From NCBI GenBank assembly GCA_049423065.1, contig JBMSQB010000010.1, forward strand, positions 1-64,000: DNA of 64,000 nt, read 5' to 3'. Position 1 is the first letter of the stretch. Each line of letters opens with the position of its first letter. The translations under genes and the position numbers were made by a program. The notes beneath the pieces are model-generated. The model saw nothing but the letters and a program-made list of their open reading frames with translations. It made no database searches and was not told the DNA's origin. The DNA comes from SYIM01 sp041182885 (GTDB lineage: Bacteria; Pseudomonadota; Gammaproteobacteria; Burkholderiales; Burkholderiaceae_E). This document shows, piece after piece, positions 56,210 to 64,000 of this stretch.

Positions 56210-57315
56210 GCTGCGGCCCCAAGCTGAATGCCCATCGCATCGAGCGCATCGCTGACCGCCACGACCGCACGCGAGATGTCGTTGACGGTGATGGCGCCGA
56301 TACACCCGATTCTGAACGTGTCAATCTTTGTGAGCTTTCCCGGATAGAGAATGAAGCCCGAGTCGCGTACCCGCCGATAAAGTTCGGGAAAGCTATAGGC
56401 GGGATGATCGGGCGCCAGAAAGGTCACGATGATGGGTGACTGAACATCGTCGGGCAGCAGCGTCTTGAATCCCAGCCTGCGCATTCCACTGACCAGCTCC
56501 ATGCACTGCATCCGGTACCGCCTGCCCCGAGCGGGCTGGCCGCCCTCTTCCACAAACTGGTCGATCGCACTTCGCAGCGCAGCAACAACATGAGTCGGCG
56601 GCGTATACCGCCACTGACCAGTGCGCTGCAGATAACTCCACTGGTCATGGAGATCGAGGGCAAGAGAATGACAGTTCCCCGAAGCGTGCGACAGGCTGGC
56701 TGTACTTGCGATGACAAAGCCCATGCCCGGGACGCCCTCCAGGCACTTCCCTGAGGCCGCAATAAGGACGTCGATCGGCGTGTTGGATACGTCGATGGCG
56801 AGCGCCGCGAATGAACTCATCGCGTCGACAACGAGCGCACGCCCGTGGTCGGCCACGACCCGCGCCAACTCGTCCAGCGAATTGAGCACACCGGTTCCGG
56901 TCTCGCAGTGCACCAGCGCAACATGGGTAATGTCAGGATCAGAGATCAGCGCAGCCGCCACCCTGCCCACGTCAACTGGCTCATCTTCGCGGTGCTCGAT
57001 GACGCTGGCTTCACGATCCAAAGCCTGCAGTATCCGAATGATACGGTCGGCATAGGCGCCATTGCTGGGAACCAGCACCTTGCCGTCTCGCGGCACAAAG
57101 GTACCGAGCGCCGCCTCGACGGCAAAGGTACCGCTTCCCTGAAGCGGTACGCAGGCATGGGTTCTGCCGCCGCCTGCGATCTCTAGTAGGTCTGCGCAGA
57201 CCGAAGCCGTCAGACGATTGAATTCACTGTCCCACGAACCCCAGTCGGACAGCATCGCGCTCCGCGTCCGCTCGCTGGTGGTGAGGGGGCCAGGCGTGAG
57301 AAGAATGGGCTGCAC
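56206..57315 (-). CDS. phnW: 2-aminoethylphosphonate-pyruvate transaminase
   Basis: A 369-residue class V aminotransferase that moves the amino group of 2-aminoethylphosphonate to pyruvate, giving phosphonoacetaldehyde and alanine. It starts [20 protein letters not shown] as PhnW proteins do, has [32 protein letters not shown] and the PLP lysine in [14 protein letters not shown]. The C-terminal [20 protein letters not shown] is also family-typical. Located between the alcohol dehydrogenase and the HD gene. Confidence 0.95.
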   Translation of the reverse strand: MQPILLTPGPLTTSERTRSAMLSDWGSWDSEFNRLTASVCADLLEIAGGGRTHACVPLQGSGTFAVEAALGTFVPRDGKVLVPSNGAYADRIIRILQALDREASVIEHREDEPVDVGRVAAALISDPDITHVALVHCETGTGVLNSLDELARVVADHGRALVVDAMSSFAALAIDVSNTPIDVLIAASGKCLEGVPGMGFVIASTASLSHASGNCHSLALDLHDQWSYLQRTGQWRYTPPTHVVAALRSAIDQFVEEGGQPARGRRYRMQCMELVSGMRRLGFKTLLPDDVQSPIIVTFLAPDHPAYSFPELYRRVRDSGFILYPGKLTKIDTFRIGCIGAITVNDISRAVVAVSDALDAMGIQLGAAA

Positions 57316-57330
57316 ACCGCGCCTCGTCGA

Positions 57331-58434
57331 TCAAGGAACGATCGCCGCGCGGAGAACGCGACGGGATGCCGCATCACGCATCGCTCGGGTCGCCTGCTCC
57401 AGGGGGTAGCGCGCATCGACCAGCTCGGAAAACGGGAAGCGCGACCGGTTGGCGACTACGAAATCGAGGGCCTCGATCAGGTGCCGCGGATGATAGTTGT
57501 GTATGCCGCGGATCGACACCATCTTGCGCACGATCTTGTGGGCATCGATGGTGGTGATCGCACCGGGGCTGACAAGCCCGGCCAGAACAAAGGTGCCACC
57601 GGTACGAACCAGATCAAGCCCCACAGCCACCGCTTCAGCGGCACCACACACCTCGATGACCGCATCAGGACCGGCCGGCAGGCAGTGCGAAGCAATCGCA
57701 GTCTGGAGCGCCTCGGTTTCGGTCGCTGCATCCAGCGCGACATCGACCCCGAAGCGCCCCGCAAGTTCGCGCCGCCCTGGATGCGCGTCGATGCCTACCA
57801 CCAACCGCGCGCCGCGCGACTTGGCGAGCGCCGCACCATAAAGCCCGAGCAGGCCAAGCCCCTGAATCACCACCGTGCTGCCGAGTCGAATGTCGGCCGC
57901 CTCGGTCACCGCTACCATCGTGGCAACACCACAATTGAGTGGTGCAGCCTCGGCGTCGCTCAGCTCATCGGGAAGACGCAGGATCCATGACTTCGGCAGG
58001 ATGTAGCAGTATTCGGCAAAGCCGCCGTGGTGATGCGGCGGAGTCGTGGCTGCCATGTGGCCGTATTTTTCGACCCCGCGCGATTTTTGCGGCATGCCGA
58101 GCACGTCGGAATAATAGTCATCCCCTGGGATGAAGTACTCGCTCCAGGTCACGCGATCGCCCGGCTTCAGCGGTTCGCCGCGCATGTCGTGGGTCAGGCC
58201 CTCGCCGAGGGCGGTAATGGCCCCCACGATTTCGTGGCCGGGCAGAGCCGGACAAGGGCTGGGACGGTGCCCTTCGTAGGAATGGATATCGGAGCGGCAT
58301 ATCGTTGACATGCTTACCCTGACCAGCGCTTCGCCCATCGCAAGCGGCCGCAACGGGTAGTAAGCGATTTCAAATTCGGCGTTGGGCGCGCTGTAGCTTG
58401 CCAAACGGGACGAAGCGGGGATCGACACGATCAC
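57331..58434 (-). CDS. phosphonate-associated zinc-type alcohol dehydrogenase without the structural-zinc cysteines
   Basis: A 367-residue medium-chain dehydrogenase of the group found in phosphonate operons. Catalytic-zinc residues look intact (Cys in STICRSDIHS, GHE, and Cys in PLNCGVATM) and the Rossmann motif is VVIQGLGLLGLYGAALA. The lobe that normally holds four structural-zinc cysteines instead reads YFIPGDDYYSDVLGMPQ and has none. The reaction is unknown; reduction or oxidation of a phosphonoacetaldehyde/hydroxyethylphosphonate type compound would fit. ATGA overlap with phnA. Confidence 0.85.
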   Translation of the reverse strand: MIVSIPASSRLASYSAPNAEFEIAYYPLRPLAMGEALVRVSMSTICRSDIHSYEGHRPSPCPALPGHEIVGAITALGEGLTHDMRGEPLKPGDRVTWSEYFIPGDDYYSDVLGMPQKSRGVEKYGHMAATTPPHHHGGFAEYCYILPKSWILRLPDELSDAEAAPLNCGVATMVAVTEAADIRLGSTVVIQGLGLLGLYGAALAKSRGARLVVGIDAHPGRRELAGRFGVDVALDAATETEALQTAIASHCLPAGPDAVIEVCGAAEAVAVGLDLVRTGGTFVLAGLVSPGAITTIDAHKIVRKMVSIRGIHNYHPRHLIEALDFVVANRSRFPFSELVDARYPLEQATRAMRDAASRRVLRAAIVP

Positions 58435-59702
58435 GCCGTCCCGTTGATCGCAAAGTCGAAAATCATGTGGCTCTTGAGTGGCCAGCGGGCGGCGCGCTCA
58501 CGGTATTCCCGATTTAGCGGACGGCTCAAAATGAACGGGACCCGGGCTTCGGCAACCGCGCCGTGGCTTCTTAGCCTGGCATCGACAAGCTGCGACAGAT
58601 CATGGTCGGCACTGCTTGCTCCAATCACCGTGCCGGCATCGCCGATCACCACGACATCGGCTTCACGGTCTTCGGGCAACTCGAATCGGGCACAGGCCTG
58701 CTCGCGGGAAAGCGCCAGTTCGACGCCTGGAATCGCAGCAGCCGCCTCAATCACCGACTGCGCAGAGACCGCACCCGACCGCAGCCATACGCGCACAAAC
58801 CCACCTAGCGCACCGTGATGCCGGACAAACGCATCGGTGATCGGGCAGATCACGCGGGTCGCCCCGCTGCCCAAGGCGCGATCAAGCACATCCTGTAGGA
58901 AAACAACATTCGGACTGCCATCGGCGCGCGACTTGTCGTTCATGCCGTGGTCAGCGGTGAGAGCGAGGGTAACCCCCTGGGCTTCAAGCCGCCCAAACGC
59001 GTTATCGATGCGGCGGTAAAACTCGTTGGCGACCAGATCGCCGGGCGCATGCTTGTGCTGAATGTAGTCGGTCAGGGACAGATACATGAGGTCGGGGCGC
59101 CTCTGCTGCAGCAATATGACCCCCGCCTCAAGCACGAAGAGTGACAGATCCATGGAGTACATGTCGGGCTGCGCCATGCCAACCAGATCCAGAACACGGT
59201 CAATCCCGTTTTCCTCAAGAGTGCAGCGGTCCGCCAGCTCAGACGAGAAGCTGATGTTGCCTCGGGTCACGTCGAGGTCCTTGCCGAGTTGCCGCCGAAG
59301 CTTGTCCTTGGCAGTGATGGACACCACCTTCGCGCCGGCGTCGGCAAAGGTCGCAAGGATCGTTCGGCTTCTGAGGAGCTCTGGCCCGGTCATCACCACC
59401 GCTTCGTCGTGCTCATTCAGGTAGAAATTTCCGGAAATTCCGTGAACTGAGGCGGGCGCACCCGTGATCAGCGACATGTTGTTCGGACAGGTGAAGCTCG
59501 GCACCGTACCGTCCGCGATCTGGTAATGCCCTTCATCGATGAAGCGGCTGATATGGGGGATGATTCCTTCGCGGCGCGCCTGATCGATGTAGGCGGGATC
59601 ACCGCCGTCGATACACACCACAACGACCGGCCGATCGGGCCAGCGATATCGGATTCCGTTCAGTTCGATGGACATGTTCTGGCTTGTGCCGCCCTTGGTC
59701 AT
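58431..59702 (-). CDS. phnA: phosphonoacetate hydrolase
   Basis: A 423-residue alkaline-phosphatase-superfamily hydrolase that splits phosphonoacetate to acetate and phosphate. Metal and nucleophile positions are Asp32 (VVCIDGGDP), Thr71 nucleophile (PSFTCPNN), the DxxxH of LTDYIQHKHA, ADHGMND and a late His in LRSHGAVAEAR. The Asp32-Thr71 spacing equals that of Sinorhizobium meliloti PhnA (Asp29-Thr68, from memory). ATG 59702 is chosen because it gives the family's length; ATG 59675 is the alternative. ATGA overlap with the dehydrogenase gene. Confidence 0.92.
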   Translation of the reverse strand: MTKGGTSQNMSIELNGIRYRWPDRPVVVVCIDGGDPAYIDQARREGIIPHISRFIDEGHYQIADGTVPSFTCPNNMSLITGAPASVHGISGNFYLNEHDEAVVMTGPELLRSRTILATFADAGAKVVSITAKDKLRRQLGKDLDVTRGNISFSSELADRCTLEENGIDRVLDLVGMAQPDMYSMDLSLFVLEAGVILLQQRRPDLMYLSLTDYIQHKHAPGDLVANEFYRRIDNAFGRLEAQGVTLALTADHGMNDKSRADGSPNVVFLQDVLDRALGSGATRVICPITDAFVRHHGALGGFVRVWLRSGAVSAQSVIEAAAAIPGVELALSREQACARFELPEDREADVVVIGDAGTVIGASSADHDLSQLVDARLRSHGAVAEARVPFILSRPLNREYRERAARWPLKSHMIFDFAINGTA

Positions 59703-59720
59703 GAGTCTGTCGCGTGTAAG

Positions 59721-60518
59721 TCAAACCGCCCAGCGTCGAACGCTCGCCGAAGCAAGATCGATCAGGGTCACTGAAACAATGATGATCAACAAAATGGCAG
59801 ACGTCTGCGCGTATTCGAATCCACGGATCGCTTCATGGAGAACGACTCCGATTCCGCCAGCACCCACCATGCCAACCACCGATGCCGAGCGGACATTCGA
59901 CTCGAAGCGGTAAAGCGAATACGACACCCAGTGTGGCAATACCTGGGGAATCACCCCATACAAAATGCCTTCGAGCGCATTCGCGCCGGTCGACCGAACC
60001 CCTTCCACCGGGCGCGGATCGATCGCCTCCACCGCCTCGGCAAACAGTTTCGCCAGCACACCGGTCGTGTGCACCCACAACGCCAGCACACCGGCAAATG
60101 GCCCGAGACCGACCGCGACGATGAACAGCATCGCGAACACCATCTCGTTGATGGCGCGCGCGGCATCCATCAGGCGTCGGACGGGCTGATAGATCCAAAC
60201 AGGCGAGATATTCTCGGCGCACAAGAGCCCAAGCGGTACGGCGCACACCACGGCCAGAAAAGTACCCCATACGGCGATGTGCACCGTGATGATCATTTCC
60301 TGCAGATAGATTGGCCACTCGTAGAAGTCAGGCGGAAAGAATTCCCGGCTGAAAACAGCCATGTTCGCCGAGTCTTCGATCAGCGCCATCGGCCGGATTT
60401 CTGCCCCCTGCCAGGACCAGATCAAAAGCATCAGAAATAGCCCCCACCCCAGCTGGGTGAGCAGCCCGGAAGAGGGGGGCTTGAGCGGCACTCGGTCGAG
60501 CGATACCCGGTCTGTCAT
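59721..60518 (-). CDS. phnE: phosphonate ABC transporter permease (third PhnE paralogue)
   Basis: A 265-residue permease with six predicted membrane segments. The loop [20 protein letters not shown] and the signature [20 protein letters not shown] are clear. ATG 60518 ([10 protein letters not shown]) lies 25 bases after the phnD stop and is preferred to the longer frame that overlaps phnD. It lies directly ahead of phnA. Confidence 0.93.
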   Translation of the reverse strand: MTDRVSLDRVPLKPPSSGLLTQLGWGLFLMLLIWSWQGAEIRPMALIEDSANMAVFSREFFPPDFYEWPIYLQEMIITVHIAVWGTFLAVVCAVPLGLLCAENISPVWIYQPVRRLMDAARAINEMVFAMLFIVAVGLGPFAGVLALWVHTTGVLAKLFAEAVEAIDPRPVEGVRSTGANALEGILYGVIPQVLPHWVSYSLYRFESNVRSASVVGMVGAGGIGVVLHEAIRGFEYAQTSAILLIIIVSVTLIDLASASVRRWAV

Positions 60519-60543
60519 GGTCGGCGTCTGGTCGCCTGGCGGA

Positions 60544-61509
60544 TCACTTCTGGGAAGCGAGCGCAGCCAGCTGCGCATCAATGTCGGCGAGCTTGGCCTT
60601 CTTGTCGGCCGCGGGCATGCGCTCATCCGACTCGATCTTTGTGCGGTCCTTGAACAACTCCAGCTGGCGAATCGGAATCAGTTGCGCATCGGTCGACACC
60701 TTGAAGCCTGCAAGCCGGTACATGTTCTTCAGGATTTCCTTCTCGCGATCATCACGGCCGTAGCTCACGACGAAGTCCTGAACCTTTTTCTTCACATCTG
60801 CCGGCAGATCCTTGCGCCAGACCAGCGGATCGCGCGGAATCAGCGGGGAGGTCCAGAGAATCCGGATCTGCTCGAGCTTCTCGGGCGACTTCTCCTTCAT
60901 CTTGTCGGTCATTTCGCTGTTGCTGGTCGCCAGATCCACCTGCTTGTTCAACACAGCAAGGAAATTGCCCTCGTGGTTCGAAGACCGCGTCACCCTGAAG
61001 TGAGTGCGGGGATCGAGCTTGTTGAGCGTGAATACATAATAAGTGGGCACCAGCGTGCCGGAAGTCGACGAGGGGTCACCAATCCCGAACGAGTAGCTCT
61101 TGCCATTCTTCAGCACATCGTCGAGGCTCTTGATCGGCGAATCCCGGTGCGTGATGAGATAGGAATAGTAGCCAGGCGTTCCGTCGAGATCGACAAACTG
61201 CGCGAACACCTCGCCGTTGGAGCGATCGACCGCTTCGATGGCCGACTTGTTGCCGTACCACGCGATCTGGACTTTGTTGAAGCGTTGCGCTTCGATAATT
61301 CCCGCATATTCCGTTGCATAGAAGCCATTGACCTTCATTCCGATGGCTTTGCTCATGTCGGTGAGGAAGGGCTCCCACATCTGGCGAAGCGCTCCAGCCT
61401 TCTCGGTTGCAATGACACCGAAGTTGATCTCCTTCAGCTCAGAGGCATGCGCCATGCAGGCCACAGACAGGGCGAATGCCCCGACAAGCGATTTGAGAGG
61501 GTTCTTCAT
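60544..61509 (-). CDS. phnD: phosphonate ABC transporter substrate-binding protein (third PhnD paralogue, E. coli PhnD-like)
   Basis: A 321-residue periplasmic phosphonate-binding protein with a Sec signal ([20 protein letters not shown], cleavage near HASEL). Of the three PhnD paralogues here it is by far the closest to E. coli Phn[51 protein letters not shown], the [20 protein letters not shown] segment bearing the His-Glu and Asp that contact 2-aminoethylphosphonate, and [19 protein letters not shown] 61509 has GGAG upstream. Confidence 0.95.
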   Translation of the reverse strand: MKNPLKSLVGAFALSVACMAHASELKEINFGVIATEKAGALRQMWEPFLTDMSKAIGMKVNGFYATEYAGIIEAQRFNKVQIAWYGNKSAIEAVDRSNGEVFAQFVDLDGTPGYYSYLITHRDSPIKSLDDVLKNGKSYSFGIGDPSSTSGTLVPTYYVFTLNKLDPRTHFRVTRSSNHEGNFLAVLNKQVDLATSNSEMTDKMKEKSPEKLEQIRILWTSPLIPRDPLVWRKDLPADVKKKVQDFVVSYGRDDREKEILKNMYRLAGFKVSTDAQLIPIRQLELFKDRTKIESDERMPAADKKAKLADIDAQLAALASQK

Positions 61510-61541
61510 GAATTCTCCATTCGGGTTGCTCGATTGGGACA

Positions 61542-62387
61542 TCAGGAACGAAAAGCCGATGCGAGCGTCCGCTGCCGGAACGCCATCTCGGGCGCGCCTT
61601 CCGACCGGGGTGCGAACAGTTCCCACGCGCTGCTGCCATACAGGGTCGCCAGCAACTCCGGGGTGAGCGCCGAGGACGGCCCGTCAAAGACAACCTTCCC
61701 CGCATTGAGCGCGATGGTTCGCTCGCAGTAACGGATGGCGAAATCCACTTGGTGAAGGGACACCAAAACGGTGCAACCGTGCTGACGATTCAGGGACTGG
61801 AGCAACTCCATCACGCGTCGGGACGATTCCGGGTCGAGCGAGGCGATTGGCTCGTCGGCGAGAATGAGCCGCGCGCCCTGTACGAGGCAGCGGGCAAGCG
61901 CCGCGCGCTGCTGCTGACCTCCCGACAGGGTGCTGGCGCGACGCCAGGCGGTATCCTCGATTCCCATCGCTGCCAACGCCTCGATTGCCTGGCGCCGTTG
62001 CCCTGGCGTAAAGCGCATCAGCAGGCTTCGCCACCATGGCGTGCGGTGCAGCTGCCCGACCAGCACGTTGACGATCACCGGAAGTCGATTGACGAGATTG
62101 AACTGCTGGAAGACGAACCCCACACGACTTCGGACCTCGTTGGCCCTACAAACCAGTTCGCCGGCGACCTGCACCGGAGTGCCGAGGACCTCTACGTCAC
62201 CACCTGTCGCAGTAATGAATCCAGGAATGTGTCTCAGCAGGGTCGATTTACCCGACCCAGACGCGCCCAGTAGCGCAACCATCTCGCCTTCGCGGACACG
62301 AATCGAAACGCCGTCCAGCGCCAGGCAGCCGTCGAAGGACTTGCTGAGGTCGCGTGTCACCAGGGCATCAGGCACAGTGGCTTCCAT
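61542..62387 (-). CDS. phnC: phosphonate ABC transporter ATPase (third PhnC paralogue)
   Basis: A 281-residue ATPase. It has Walker A GASGSGKST, VGFVFQQFNLVNRLPVIVNV, signature LSGGQQQRAALARCL, Walker B LILADEPIASLDP and SLHQVDFA. ATG 62387 (MEATVPDALV) is preferred over a TTG at 62432. It is the first gene of the phnC-D-E-A-adh-W-HD operon and is divergent from phnY. Confidence 0.94.
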   Translation of the reverse strand: MEATVPDALVTRDLSKSFDGCLALDGVSIRVREGEMVALLGASGSGKSTLLRHIPGFITATGGDVEVLGTPVQVAGELVCRANEVRSRVGFVFQQFNLVNRLPVIVNVLVGQLHRTPWWRSLLMRFTPGQRRQAIEALAAMGIEDTAWRRASTLSGGQQQRAALARCLVQGARLILADEPIASLDPESSRRVMELLQSLNRQHGCTVLVSLHQVDFAIRYCERTIALNAGKVVFDGPSSALTPELLATLYGSSAWELFAPRSEGAPEMAFRQRTLASAFRS

Positions 62388-62489
62388 GTCACACGATTGC
62401 AATGAACGAGATCTAAAACGGCCGACAGACAAGCGTGGAATTTGTGTGGGGCGATGTACAACCTCGCCCGCTAAGCATCGTGTACCGAC

Positions 62490-62507
62490 ATGACGGTTTG
62501 TTTACGG
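62490..62507 (-). promoter_or_regulatory. candidate Pho box in the phnC-phnY divergent region
   Basis: The minus strand reads CCGTAAA-CAAA-CCGTCAT: a 6-of-7 proximal heptamer, a mostly A-rich spacer and a poor distal heptamer (13 of 18 by hand). It is 103 bases before the phnC start. A weak GATGCT occurs at -10 distance. Confidence 0.35.
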
Positions 62508-62559
62508 CGCCGCGAACCGAGGGCGTCGGGTCAGATGAGCGCCGTCTCAACGGAGAACC

Positions 62560-63990
62560 ATGAGAATTTTCGACGAAGCAATGAGAATCAATGGCGAGCG
62601 CCGGCGACGCTCATCCGTGATCGAGGTGTTCGATCCGTTCAGCGCTCGATGCATCGGTACCGTACCGCGAGCCGAAATCCGGGACGTCAGAGACGCCATC
62701 GATGCTGCAGCCGCGTATCGGCCGCATCTCAGCCGCTACCAGCGCTCGGAGATCCTCGGCCAGGCCGCCGCCGAAGTCGTGGCCAGAACCCGGGAAATCG
62801 CCGAGCTGATCACGCTTGAGTCGGGCCTGAGCCTTCAGGACAGCCTGTATGAGGCAGGCCGGGTGCGGGACGTGCTGCTATTTGGATCCCGCGCCGCGCT
62901 CGTCGATGACGGCGAGATCTTCTCTTGCGACATCACGCCACACGGCCGGGAGCGACGGGTCTACACGCAGCGCAGTCCGCTTCTTGGTGTGATCACCGCG
63001 ATCACGCCCTTCAACCATCCGATGAATCAGGTCGCGCACAAAGTGGTTCCTTCGATCGCAACCAACAACCGGCTTGTGCTGAAGCCATCGGAGAAGGTAC
63101 CGCTGTCGGCACTCCTCTTTGCGGACATTCTTTACGAGGCGGGCCTGCCACCGCCCATGTTCCAGGTGGTGACCGGCGAGCCCGCGGAAATCGCGCTCGA
63201 ACTCCTCACCCACCCATCGGTTGAGTTGATCACCTTCACCGGCGGCGCATCAATTGGCAAGCAGATCGCTCAGGTAGCGGGCTATCGCCGCATGGTGCTT
63301 GAGCTTGGTGGCAACGATCCGCTGATCGTAATGGACGATGCCGATCTGGAGGAAGCAGCGACGCTCGCCGCTTCCGGGTCGTACAAGAACTCGGGTCAGC
63401 GCTGCACGGCGGTCAAGCGAATCCTTGCACACGAGTCGATCGCTGATGACTTTGTCGATCGCCTGGTGGCAAAGACGCGGGCATGGAGCTTTGGCAATCC
63501 CGGCGACCCGTCAATCGAGATGGGGACGGTCATCAGTGAACGGGCTGCGATGCTTTTCGAGTCACGCGTCAACACCGCTATGCGGCAAGGCGCAAAGCTT
63601 CTGGTCGGAAACGACAGGGATGGCGCCCTGTATTCACCGACCGTGCTCGATCATGTTCGACCCGAGATGGAACTGGTTCGCGAGGAGACCTTCGGCCCGG
63701 TCTCGCCAGTCATCCGCTTCAGCGACCTGGACGAAGCGATCCGGATTGCGAATGGAACCGCGTTCGGGCTGTCGTCGTCGGTGTGCACCAATAGACTGGA
63801 TGTCGTCACGAAGCTCGTCAACGAACTGCACGTCGGCACGATCAATGTTCGCGAGGTTCCGGGCTTTCGCCTTGAGCTGACGCCCTTTGGCGGTATCAAG
63901 GACTCAGGCCTTGGCTACAAGGAGGGCGTTGTCGAAGCAATGAAGAGCTTCACAACGATCAAGACCTACTCGCTTCCGTGGCCGACCTGA
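62560..63990 (+). CDS. phnY: phosphonoacetaldehyde dehydrogenase
   Basis: A 476-residue NAD(P)-dependent aldehyde dehydrogenase. The PhnY assignment rests on the gene neighbourhood (phnW, phnA) and on the subfamily-type start MRINGE. The catalytic Cys is in NSGQRCTAVKR (about residue 281) and the general-base Glu in LELGGNDP (about 247). Other landmarks are ITPFNHPMNQVAHKVVPSIA and EETFGPVSPVIRF. GGAG precedes ATG 62560. It oxidises the PhnW product to phosphonoacetate, the substrate of PhnA. Transcribed divergently from the phn operon. Confidence 0.92.
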   Translation: MRIFDEAMRINGERRRRSSVIEVFDPFSARCIGTVPRAEIRDVRDAIDAAAAYRPHLSRYQRSEILGQAAAEVVARTREIAELITLESGLSLQDSLYEAGRVRDVLLFGSRAALVDDGEIFSCDITPHGRERRVYTQRSPLLGVITAITPFNHPMNQVAHKVVPSIATNNRLVLKPSEKVPLSALLFADILYEAGLPPPMFQVVTGEPAEIALELLTHPSVELITFTGGASIGKQIAQVAGYRRMVLELGGNDPLIVMDDADLEEAATLAASGSYKNSGQRCTAVKRILAHESIADDFVDRLVAKTRAWSFGNPGDPSIEMGTVISERAAMLFESRVNTAMRQGAKLLVGNDRDGALYSPTVLDHVRPEMELVREETFGPVSPVIRFSDLDEAIRIANGTAFGLSSSVCTNRLDVVTKLVNELHVGTINVREVPGFRLELTPFGGIKDSGLGYKEGVVEAMKSFTTIKTYSLPWPT

Positions 63991-64000
63991 TCCGCGGGAG

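Noticed and set aside
62454..62486. GTACA/TGTAC inverted repeat in the phnC-phnY gap as an operator
   Set aside because: Arms of five bases with a ~20-base interval are too short to separate from chance.

Overview
The window is high-GC, almost fully coding chromosomal DNA. No gap between genes exceeds 300 bases, and I see no tRNA, rRNA, insertion sequence, phage gene or CRISPR array. A recC-recB-recD operon, four orphan Bug/TctC solute-binding proteins, three TRAP transporters, Liv-type ABC genes and leuCDB together suggest a free-living betaproteobacterium, probably Burkholderiales. The taxonomic placement is inference from gene content.

Layout. 0-6.8 kb: the end of recC, then recB and recD, chained by ATGA overlaps. 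6.8-19 kb: carbon uptake and catabolism. This holds a minus-strand operon (Bug protein, HbpS/GlcG-like protein, metallo-beta-lactamase-fold hydrolase, lipocalin-like protein), a divergent D-glucarate pair (gudD plus an HpcH/HpaI aldolase), a bug-livGFHM operon in which a Bug protein takes the place of LivJ/K, and a Rieske oxygenase-Bug pair. 19-23.4 kb: a first phosphonate-type ABC transporter (PhnD-C-E-E) with a HAD phosphatase. 23.5-38 kb: two TRAP systems. One is next to a fused double CoA-transferase. The other leads into leuC-leuD-leuB, a thiolase-like protein without the nucleophilic cysteine and a DUF35 partner. A small cytochrome c lies divergently at 38.1 kb.

38.6-64 kb is dominated by phosphorus acquisition. 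It contains a 2089-residue protein (5'-nucleotidase, choice-of-anchor I and phytase-like modules), a second PhnDEC transporter with a phosphoglycolate-phosphatase-like HAD protein, a TatT-type TRAP system, two PhoD phosphatases and a phosphonate-catabolism cluster. The phosphonate genes form a coherent route: PhnCDE imports 2-aminoethylphosphonate, PhnW makes phosphonoacetaldehyde, PhnY oxidises it to phosphonoacetate, and PhnA releases phosphate and acetate. A PhnZ-like HD protein and a phosphonate-associated alcohol dehydrogenase are embedded in the same operon.

Sequences resembling PhoB operators (GTCA cores phased by 11 bases) lie upstream of several of these units. The clearest by consensus is ahead of the giant phosphatase. 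The most regular is a three-copy array ahead of the TatT-TRAP operon. This suggests that a TRAP transporter of unknown substrate belongs to a phosphate-starvation regulon. These sites were found by eye and were not scored statistically.
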